Shown: positions 6,531-13,118 of the stretch, piece by piece
How the letters are laid out: each line of letters starts with the position of its first letter
Position numbering within the stretch: position 1 is the first letter of the stretch
Translations under genes and position numbers: made by a program
From: Erysipelotrichaceae bacterium
GTDB taxonomy: Bacteria > Bacillota_I > Bacilli_A > Erysipelotrichales > Erysipelotrichaceae
Assembly (NCBI GenBank): GCA_017561615.1
Contig: JAFZBT010000096.1
Coordinates: forward strand, 1-15,736
Direction of reading: 5' to 3'
Length of the DNA: 15,736 nt
Notes under the pieces: generated by a model
What the model was told of the DNA's origin: nothing
Seen by the model: only the letters and a program-made list of their open reading frames with translations
Databases searched by the model: none

Positions 6531-7464
6531 ACCAGTCGACGGCGATGTCGAGCTGGTAGACGTTGCGGTGAGCGAAAGCCCCGGTATCGCAGACGATGCC
6601 CATGCCCAGGGAGGTCAGCACCAGGGTGCCCCGGGGCCGGATCTCCAGATTGGCAGCGACCATGATGTAGTCGCCCAGCATCTTGCAGCCATCCTCACGG
6701 ATCCAGTAGGGATCGTTGTTCCCCCGGCTTCTCATGATCCTGATGACGCCGTCCATGTTGAGGTTGTAGTAGGTCTCCTTGCCGCTGGGCCCGTTGATGG
6801 TCCCTCTTTTCTTGGTAAGCTTCTCGCCCTTGTAGGCCGGATTGCGGTAATACTTGGCGGAGCGCACGGTGACGCTGTAGCTGGCGCTTTCCCGGTTTCC
6901 CTGCCGGTCCATGGCTTCCACGGTGACCTTATAGGTCCCGGTCTTCATGTTGTTGACGGAGGAAGAAACGGTGTAGCTGCCCGGCAGCAGTTCTTCACCC
7001 AGGGACAGCTGACCGTCGACGTCGTCGCTGACATCAAGCAGATTGTCTGCCGGGTTAAATTCGCCGCCGGCGATCATCGATACGGTTTCGCTTCTGAATC
7101 GGATGACCGGAGAAACGGCATCGATGACCGTAACGGTGCGGCTGTCACTAACGGTCACGCTCTGACCGTACTGGTCAGTCCGGCTGACGGTGAAGGTAAC
7201 GACATGTTCCCCGGGCATACTCAGATCGATCTGCTCGCAGTCCACGGACAGCTCCCCGCCGCAGCTTTCCACCAGCTGCCGGCAGTCCCACATTCCTTCT
7301 CCGCACGTCAGCTCGACCGGCTGGTCAGAGAGCCGCAGGAAAACTTCCTGCTGCAGGGCTGCCAGACTTTCCGCTTTAAGCTTTCCGATATGCCAGTGCT
7401 GATAGATGAGCAGGCCGCAGAACAGATTAGCGATGATCAGGATGACGATTAATGCCTTTTTCAT
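6529..7464 (-). CDS. Membrane-anchored protein with Ig-like domains and C-terminal 3D domain
   Basis: This 311-residue protein has an N-terminal signal anchor (hydrophobic residues 4-22) after MKK and lies outside the cell. Residues about 45-115 and 116-201 look like two beta-sandwich, Ig-like domains. The second has the HYR/DUF5011 flavour: ...VSPVIRF..., DRQGN, and a closing SYSVTV strand. Residues about 230-311 match the 3D domain, a double-psi beta-barrel found in resuscitation and lytic-transglycosylase-like cell-wall proteins. Its core is YIMVAANLEIRPRGTLV, then GMGIVCDTGAF with D293, and a final D306 in YQLDIAVDW. ATG at 7464 with AAAGGAA upstream is the start; a longer in-frame reading from 7662 runs through the neighbouring promoter region and is rejected. 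A peptidoglycan-related role is inferred from the domain. Substrate is unknown. Confidence 0.8.
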   Translation of the reverse strand: MKKALIVILIIANLFCGLLIYQHWHIGKLKAESLAALQQEVFLRLSDQPVELTCGEGMWDCRQLVESCGGELSVDCEQIDLSMPGEHVVTFTVSRTDQYGQSVTVSDSRTVTVIDAVSPVIRFRSETVSMIAGGEFNPADNLLDVSDDVDGQLSLGEELLPGSYTVSSSVNNMKTGTYKVTVEAMDRQGNRESASYSVTVRSAKYYRNPAYKGEKLTKKRGTINGPSGKETYYNLNMDGVIRIMRSRGNNDPYWIREDGCKMLGDYIMVAANLEIRPRGTLVLTSLGMGIVCDTGAFAHRNVYQLDIAVDW

Positions 7465-7485
7465 GCCGTTCCTTTCTGTCTGACT

Positions 7486-7515
7486 ATTATATAATATCAG
7501 GACTCCGGAAGACAA
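7486..7515 (-). promoter_or_regulatory. Promoter of the 3D-domain gene
   Basis: On the minus strand TTGTCT (7515-7510) is followed after 18 bp by TATAAT (7491-7486), 21 bases before the ATG. The core ATTATATAAT (7486-7495) is palindromic, so the same box could also serve the divergent lipoprotein gene. Confidence 0.6.
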
Positions 7516-7556
7516 ACCGGCGGCTCGGGAAAAACAGAGACAGACGGCTTTCGATG

Positions 7557-7565
7557 TGATAAAAT
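7557..7565 (+). promoter_or_regulatory. Possible extended -10 for the lipoprotein gene
   Basis: TGATAAAAT is an extended -10-like element 20 bases before the ATG. It implies a very short leader with AAGGAG (7572-7577) near the transcript start. The alternative is the TATAAT at 7490-7495. Confidence 0.35.
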
Positions 7566-7585
7566 AAAAACAAGGAGTAAAGAAT

Positions 7586-8500
7586 ATGAAGAGAATATTA
7601 GTATTAGTGTTAGCTCTGGCCTTCCTGCTGCCCGGATGCTCATCAGGCGGCGGTAAGAGCAATCTGAAGTCCTATGATACCGGTCTCGGTCTGGAACTGC
7701 AGCTTCCTGCCGGATTCGATAAATTCGATTCTGATGATTTTGCCTATGCCATTTCCAATGAGGATAACGTAAATCTGGACAGCGCCAAGATGGTCGTCTT
7801 CGTCAACTATGAAGGCGACGATACTCTGAGAGCCCAGGGCGTTGAATACAGAAACCTGAAGGAATACGGCGAAGCCGTCAGCGAAGGCGACAACATCAAG
7901 ACTTCAGCCGGCATGGTCGGCGACCGTTACATCTTTGACTACGACTACGATGAGTATTACTACAAGATCGTCTGCCTGCAGGGCAATGACGGCTACTACA
8001 TCGTCAACTTCTGCTGCTTCAACGATTCCAAGGATCTGCCCAAGAGATTCGACGAATTCGCTCAGGCCATCAAGGTAAAGAGCATTGACCAGCAGCCTGA
8101 CCACACGACTTTCAGCAATTCGCACTTCACCATCGAACTTCCCAATGTCTTCAAAGAGGACGATGACAGCGTAGACCATTCAGCCGATTACGCCTATCTG
8201 TCATACGACATCGTTGACAAGGAACTCTTCGACAGCTGGGGCATGGAATATCCGGCAAACGATGAGAGAGCCGTGGTTGAAGCGATCCGCAAGTACAACG
8301 GTGACGAAGCCTTCGAGATCAAGCAGGATGGCGATCTGTACTACTACGTTTATACCGGTACCGATTACAGCAACTTCATCACCGTCCGCAAGGCTTCCGA
8401 CAGCTATCTGTACTGTGAGGGAATCACCTACGCCGACTGCGAGAGCATGCTGACCCCGGCATTTATCAAGTGGTTCAAGAGCATCAAGGTTAACTTCTAG
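7586..8500 (+). CDS. Lipoprotein with two tandem diverged repeats
   Basis: This 304-residue secreted lipoprotein has signal peptide MKRILVLVLALAFLLPGC with lipobox LPGC (C18 lipidated), followed by a Ser/Gly linker. The mature part looks like two copies of one domain. Copy 1 (about 28-166) has a LELQLPAGF start, then GVEY, Tyr-rich strands and an end at FDEFAQAIKVKS. Copy 2 (about 174-303) has FTIELPNVF, GMEY, LYYYVYTG and ends FIKWFKSIKVN. It is rich in Asp and Tyr. ATG follows CAAGGAGTAAAGAAT, a good ribosome binding site. I do not recognise the family. The fold may resemble the PsbP/LpqN-like proteins that share a 'xIELPxxF' opening strand, but that is only a guess. It is monocistronic with its own terminator. 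Its role at the cell surface is unknown. Confidence 0.88.
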   Translation: MKRILVLVLALAFLLPGCSSGGGKSNLKSYDTGLGLELQLPAGFDKFDSDDFAYAISNEDNVNLDSAKMVVFVNYEGDDTLRAQGVEYRNLKEYGEAVSEGDNIKTSAGMVGDRYIFDYDYDEYYYKIVCLQGNDGYYIVNFCCFNDSKDLPKRFDEFAQAIKVKSIDQQPDHTTFSNSHFTIELPNVFKEDDDSVDHSADYAYLSYDIVDKELFDSWGMEYPANDERAVVEAIRKYNGDEAFEIKQDGDLYYYVYTGTDYSNFITVRKASDSYLYCEGITYADCESMLTPAFIKWFKSIKVNF

Positions 8501-8519
8501 AGCAGAAAAAACAAGCGGA

Positions 8520-8546
8520 AAAACCGGTGCTTCCAGCGCCGGTTTT
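8520..8546 (+). terminator. Intrinsic terminator of the lipoprotein gene
   Basis: AAAACCGGTGC (8520-8530) pairs with GCGCCGGTTTT (8536-8546), with one T-G wobble, around TTCCA. It begins 19 bases after the stop codon. Confidence 0.85.
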
Positions 8547-8607
8547 CATCTGCCTGAGGCCGTTGGAAAAACAGCGGAAAAACGTGTCATATTAAGCGAT
8601 TTTTCTG

Positions 8608-8636
8608 TTGACATAACATACCCTCTTGCATAAAAT
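8608..8636 (+). promoter_or_regulatory. Strong sigma-A promoter of rplM-rpsI
   Basis: TTGACA (8608-8613), a 17-bp spacer and TAAAAT (8631-8636) form the best promoter in the window. Transcription would start near 8643, leaving a leader of about 58 nt. Confidence 0.88.
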
Positions 8637-8642
8637 AGTAGT

Positions 8643-8700
8643 TGACACTTTATGCCCAAGGTAGCCCCGGAAACTACATTTGGTTAGGAGGAAATTAAAC
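8643..8700 (+). promoter_or_regulatory. Predicted L13 autoregulatory leader of rplM-rpsI
   Basis: The leader holds a hairpin. CCAA (8656-8659) and GTAG (8661-8664) pair with CTAC (8674-8677) and TTGG (8680-8683), with a G opposite AT internal loop and a CCCCGGAAA apical loop. It ends two bases before AGGAGG (8686-8691). Bacillota rplM transcripts carry a known L13 leader (Rfam family L13_leader) thought to be bound by L13 itself. Position and shape fit, but the consensus match was made by eye. Confidence 0.7.
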
Positions 8701-9138
8701 ATGCGTCAGACAACGATGTTAAAACCAGCAGAAGTGAAACGTACTTGGTATGTCGTCGATGGAACAGGAAAGACATTGGGCCGCTTATCAACCGTTGTTG
8801 CGTCCGTTCTCAAAGGCAAGAACAAACCTGAGTACACCCCGAATGTTGACTGTGGGGATTATGTTATTGTCATCAACGCCGACAAGATCGTCGTTACCGG
8901 CAATAAACTGGAAACCAAGAACTACTATCATCATTCACAGTATCCGGGTGGATTACGCGTAAGATCAATGCGTACCATGAAGGATAAGTATACTGTCGAG
9001 TGGGTTGAGAAGTCCATTCACGGTATGTTACCTCACACCAGGTTAGGTAACGTTCAGCGTAAACACTTATTCGTTTACAAGGGAGCCGAACATCCACATC
9101 AGGCTCAGCAGCCGGTCGAGCTGAAGGTTGAAGACTAG
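8701..9138 (+). CDS. rplM: 50S ribosomal protein L13
   Basis: This 145-residue large-subunit protein binds 23S rRNA early in assembly. It shows the uL13 hallmarks: [17 protein letters not shown] near the N-terminus, [31 protein letters not shown], the [10 protein letters not shown] signature, and a [11 protein letters not shown] end. The length is typical. ATG at 8701 follows AGGAGGAAATTAAAC; an in-frame codon at 8680 lies inside the leader hairpin and is rejected. Leucine is often TTA here, unlike the CTG-dominated neighbours, as expected if this gene is under selection for high expression. It is the first gene of the rplM-rpsI operon. Confidence 0.98.
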   Translation: MRQTTMLKPAEVKRTWYVVDGTGKTLGRLSTVVASVLKGKNKPEYTPNVDCGDYVIVINADKIVVTGNKLETKNYYHHSQYPGGLRVRSMRTMKDKYTVEWVEKSIHGMLPHTRLGNVQRKHLFVYKGAEHPHQAQQPVELKVED

Positions 9139-9149
9139 GAGGATCAGTC

Positions 9150-9557
9150 ATGCCAGCAAAGAAAAAAGAAGTAGTAAGATACCAAGGCACTGGTCGCAGA
9201 AAGACTTCAGTCGCAAGAGCTTACCTGACTGCAGGTAAGGGCGATATCACGGTCAACGGCAAGCCGTTGGACGAATATCTGCCGCAGGAAACCTTAAGAA
9301 TGGTCGTAAGAGCACCGTTCGAGGTCACCGAGACCGTCGGTCAGTACGACGTAAACATCAATGTTTACGGCGGTGGATATACTGGCCAGGCCGGAGCCAT
9401 GAGACACGCCATCTCAAGAGCACTGTTAGGTGTTGTTGATGATTACCGTCCGAAGCTGAAGGCCGCAGGATTCCTCACCAGAGATTCCCGCGCCAAGGAA
9501 AGAAAGAAGTACGGCTTAAAGGCAGCCAGAAGAGCTCCGCAGTTCTCAAAGCGTTAA
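9150..9557 (+). CDS. rpsI: 30S ribosomal protein S9
   Basis: This 135-residue small-subunit protein has a C-terminal tail that reaches the P-site tRNA. Hallmarks are [16 protein letters not shown] near the N-terminus, the [20 protein letters not shown] core, and the basic end [17 protein letters not shown]. The final SKR is conserved and functionally important. It starts 11 bases after rplM, with AGGAGG overlapping the rplM stop. It is slightly longer than the ~130-residue norm at the N-terminus (MPAKKKEVV extension). The 3' end is intact despite the odd AT-rich region beyond it. Confidence 0.98.
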   Translation: MPAKKKEVVRYQGTGRRKTSVARAYLTAGKGDITVNGKPLDEYLPQETLRMVVRAPFEVTETVGQYDVNINVYGGGYTGQAGAMRHAISRALLGVVDDYRPKLKAAGFLTRDSRAKERKKYGLKAARRAPQFSKR

Positions 9558-9580
9558 TCTGTATCCAAACAAGATTACGG

Positions 9581-9606
9581 AAAAGGTCCATTTTGGGCCT
9601 TTTTTC
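9581..9606 (+). terminator. Intrinsic terminator of rplM-rpsI
   Basis: AAAAGGTCC (9581-9589) pairs with GGGCCTTTT (9595-9603), with one T-G wobble, around ATTTT. The T run continues to 9605. Confidence 0.88.
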
Positions 9607-9656
9607 GTGGTTTTTGACGTATTATGACGCTTGTTTCACCTCAGAAAATCAATTCG

Positions 9657-9687
9657 TATGTAGCATATATGTAGCACGTATGTAACA
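9657..9687 (+). repeat. Three 11-bp-phased direct repeats TATGTARCA
   Basis: TATGTAGCA (9657-9665), TATGTAGCA (9668-9676) and TATGTAACA (9679-9687) repeat at exactly 11-bp intervals, so they face one side of the helix. This is typical of an iterated protein-binding site, such as integrase arm-type sites or a regulator. They lie about 100 bases beyond the rpsI stop. Confidence 0.75.
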
Positions 9688-10029
9688 AATGCCTGAATTT
9701 GCCGAAACATTATTACGGACAACACCAGGAATCAAAAGACGCCAAACGCCTGCATAAACATATGCCAAACATCGGATTATAATTGAAGAGTTCTTTATCC
9801 TGTAAATGATGTGTCAGATATATAACCGATAAAAATGCAAAAATCGCAATAATATCGAATAAACCTATGTAAGCTAACGATTGATTTGACGATTTTGGCC
9901 TGTTTTGATCACTATTCTGTGATTATGAAGTTTTATGTGTTGCAGGAAATCATTGTAGAAGTAGTGGTCTGTTATGGGGAAGCGTTTGTTGGCATTATGC
10001 TTTCATCATGGTTAGCCTGGCGAAAAACA

Positions 10030-10060
10030 TACAATAAAGTGTATAATAAGTGTAGAATAA
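10030..10060 (+). repeat. Phased repeats of TANAATAA
   Basis: TACAATAA (10030-10037), TATAATAA (10042-10049) and TAGAATAA (10053-10060) recur at 12 and 11 bp. The last two lie within the 11-bp unit GTGTANAATAA. Each contains a -10-like hexamer, so this may be promoter-like AT-rich DNA rather than a binding array. Confidence 0.5.
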
Positions 10061-10106
10061 AACTTGATTGGACCTTTTCTTATGGACAAACGATCATCAC
10101 AGCGAC

Positions 10107-10775
10107 TCAGCTGTCCTGCCGGAAATCGCTTTTGGCTCTTTCCAGCATTTCCTGGTAGGAGTAAAGGCAGCCGCAGTAATTCTGGCGGTAGATGCCGTAT
10201 TCACTGGCGAGCCTGTCTCCTTTCTCCAGTCCGCCGTCCTTCTTGAAGTCGGAGAAGAAATAGCTGACCTGCGGGTACTTTTCCTGCAGGACTTCGCCGA
10301 TCTGATTGAGCAGTCGGCTGTCCTTCTGGCGGGAGACGGTCATGACAGTGGTGAAGTAATCATAGTGGTTTTCAGCCGCATAGGCCATCGCCGGCTCCAT
10401 GCGCAGAGCATAACAGAGGTGACAGCGGGCACCGTTTTCCGGTTCGTCCTTCAGCGGTTCCAGTTTCTGATGATACTCTTCACCGTTGAAGGGTGTCTTA
10501 ATGACCTTGATATCCGTTCCCTTTTCCCTGTTATAGCTGTCGATCAGCCTTATCAGTTCGCTGTAGCGCTTTTCGTATTCCTCTTGCGGGTAGATGTTGT
10601 CGTTGTTGTAGTAGAGAGTCAGATCAAAAAACTCGCTGAGATACAGAGCCGGCCAGCTGACGCAGATGCCGCAGCAGGTGTGCATCAATAAGCTGGGCTT
10701 ATGATCCAGCGCTTTTATTTTCTCGATCTCGCTGAGCTGAAGCGAATAGTAATACTTCCGGGAATCCTTTTTCAT
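10107..10775 (-). CDS. queH: Epoxyqueuosine reductase QueH
   Basis: This 222-residue member of the QueH (DUF208) family catalyses the last step of queuosine synthesis, reducing epoxyqueuosine to queuosine in tRNA. It replaces the cobalamin-dependent QueG. Conserved cysteines are visible as [10 protein letters not shown] (C34, C35, C38), [10 protein letters not shown] (C118, C121) and NYCGCLYS (C201, C203). These include the iron-sulfur and metal ligands of the family. The segment [16 protein letters not shown] is also typical. The start ATG overlaps the queA stop by four bases (ATGA), indicating translational coupling. It is the last gene of tgt-queA-queH. No clear terminator follows before the AT-rich stretch. 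Confidence 0.93.
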   Translation of the reverse strand: MKKDSRKYYYSLQLSEIEKIKALDHKPSLLMHTCCGICVSWPALYLSEFFDLTLYYNNDNIYPQEEYEKRYSELIRLIDSYNREKGTDIKVIKTPFNGEEYHQKLEPLKDEPENGARCHLCYALRMEPAMAYAAENHYDYFTTVMTVSRQKDSRLLNQIGEVLQEKYPQVSYFFSDFKKDGGLEKGDRLASEYGIYRQNYCGCLYSYQEMLERAKSDFRQDS

Positions 10776-11815
10776 ATGATGAACATGCTGTCGCCGAAGG
10801 AGAAGAAGCGGTACTTTTCCTCAATGGCGTGCTGATAGGCTTCGAAGATGAAATCCTTGCCGGCGAAGGCGCTGATCATCATGATCAGCGTGCTCTTGGG
10901 GAGATGGAAGTTGGTGATCATCGCGTCCACGGCCTTGAACTGGTAGCCGGGATAAATGAAGATATTGGTATCTCCCGAACACTCCCGGAATTCGCCGTAT
11001 TTCTGATAAACCGACTCCAGAGTGCGGACGGATGTGGTGCCGACGCAGATGATGCGCTGACCGTTGCGCCGGGCTTTATTCAGCGTCCTGGCTGCTTCGG
11101 CGCTCATCTGGTAGAACTCGGTATGCATGACGTGCTGGGAAATGTCTTCCACGCTGACCGGCCGGAAAGTTCCCAGGCCGATGTGCAGGGTGACGTCAAC
11201 GAACCTGCAGCCCATGGCTTCGATCTTTTCAATCAGTTCATTGGTAAAGTGCAGTCCGGCCGTCGGAGCGGCAGCGCTGCCTTCCACCTTGGAGTAAACG
11301 GTCTGGTAGCGTTCCGGATCAGCCAGTTTCTCACGGATGTAGGGAGGCAGGGGTACGGTGCCCAGCTTATCGAGGACTTCCATGAAGATGCCTTCGTAGA
11401 TCATCTCCATGAAGCGGATGCCGGTTTCTCCGAGCCTGACGCATCTGGCGTGCAGCTGACCGTCGCCGAAGGTTATCAGGGTTCCTTCCTTAATGATCTT
11501 GGCGTTGCCGGCCAGGCATTGCCAGATGTTGTCGCCTTCATCTCTTAACAGCAGCAGTTCAACGTGGCCGTCTTCCCGGGTACCGTTGAGCCGGGCTTCC
11601 TTGACGCCGAACAGCCGGGCGGGGATGACGCGGGTATTGTTGCGGACGATGATGTCGTCCGGACGCAGAAAATCAGTGATCTCACTGAAGTGATGGTCAC
11701 TGTAGGTGTGACTGGCGCGGTCAACGACCAGCAGCCGGGAAGAGCTGCGGTCTTCCAGCGGTGTCTGGGCTATTAATTCCTGGGGAAGCTGAAAATCAAA
11801 ATCGTCGGTCCTCAT
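10772..11815 (-). CDS. queA: S-adenosylmethionine:tRNA ribosyltransferase-isomerase QueA
   Basis: This 347-residue enzyme transfers and rearranges the ribosyl part of SAM onto preQ1-modified tRNA, producing epoxyqueuosine. Family landmarks are [18 protein letters not shown] at the N-terminus, [50 protein letters not shown] and [13 protein letters not shown]. The length is normal (about 340-350). The ATG lies two bases after the tgt stop, with AGAGGA inside the end of tgt. It is the middle gene of the queuosine operon, and its product is the substrate of QueH encoded next. Confidence 0.97.
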   Translation of the reverse strand: MRTDDFDFQLPQELIAQTPLEDRSSSRLLVVDRASHTYSDHHFSEITDFLRPDDIIVRNNTRVIPARLFGVKEARLNGTREDGHVELLLLRDEGDNIWQCLAGNAKIIKEGTLITFGDGQLHARCVRLGETGIRFMEMIYEGIFMEVLDKLGTVPLPPYIREKLADPERYQTVYSKVEGSAAAPTAGLHFTNELIEKIEAMGCRFVDVTLHIGLGTFRPVSVEDISQHVMHTEFYQMSAEAARTLNKARRNGQRIICVGTTSVRTLESVYQKYGEFRECSGDTNIFIYPGYQFKAVDAMITNFHLPKSTLIMMISAFAGKDFIFEAYQHAIEEKYRFFSFGDSMFII

Positions 11816-11817
11816 GA

Positions 11818-12990
<1,173 letters not shown>

Positions 12991-13067
12991 TTAGTATCTT
13001 GCCGGGACAGCGGAACCTGTAGGAAAGGGAAAATGGCAATAATAGGGGCATTATTTGTTGGGAAATA

Positions 13068-13096
13068 TTCACTAAAGTACTGTTTTCGTATAGAAT
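13068..13096 (+). promoter_or_regulatory. Probable promoter of the 7TM pseudo-receiver gene
   Basis: TTCACT (13068-13073), a 17-bp spacer and TAGAAT (13091-13096) lie 22 bases before the ATG. They sit in the 170-bp divergent region between tgt and this gene. Confidence 0.5.
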
Positions 13097-13118
13097 AAGA
13101 TAGAAAAGGTATCGGTAA

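Larger units (their letters stand above)
9607..10106. other. AT-rich intergenic stretch with no convincing gene
   Basis: The 500 bases between the rpsI terminator and queH hand-count at about 35% G+C over 9661-10080, against roughly 50-60% in neighbouring genes. No open frame here has a ribosome binding site plus a recognisable product. The longest (9886-10158, TTG start) runs into the queH antisense strand and looks accidental. The stretch contains two sets of short direct repeats (9657-9687 and 10030-10060) and a repeated GCCAAAC (9741-9747 and 9764-9770). The composition shift next to the 3' end of rpsI suggests foreign or decayed DNA, but no integrase or transposase is visible. Confidence 0.6.

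Noticed and set aside
6568..7452. Long plus-strand open frame of 294 codons opposite the 3D-domain gene
   Set aside because: The minus strand has a start site, signal anchor and domain motifs. The plus frame has no recognisable domain or ribosome binding site and is a by-product of GC-rich codon usage.
9886..10158. 90-codon open frame in the AT-rich island, with a possible inner ATG at 9925
   Set aside because: It has a TTG start, lacks a Shine-Dalgarno before either start, and its end overlaps queH on the other strand. Composition is not protein-like beyond a short hydrophobic stretch. A decayed gene remnant is possible but not supportable.
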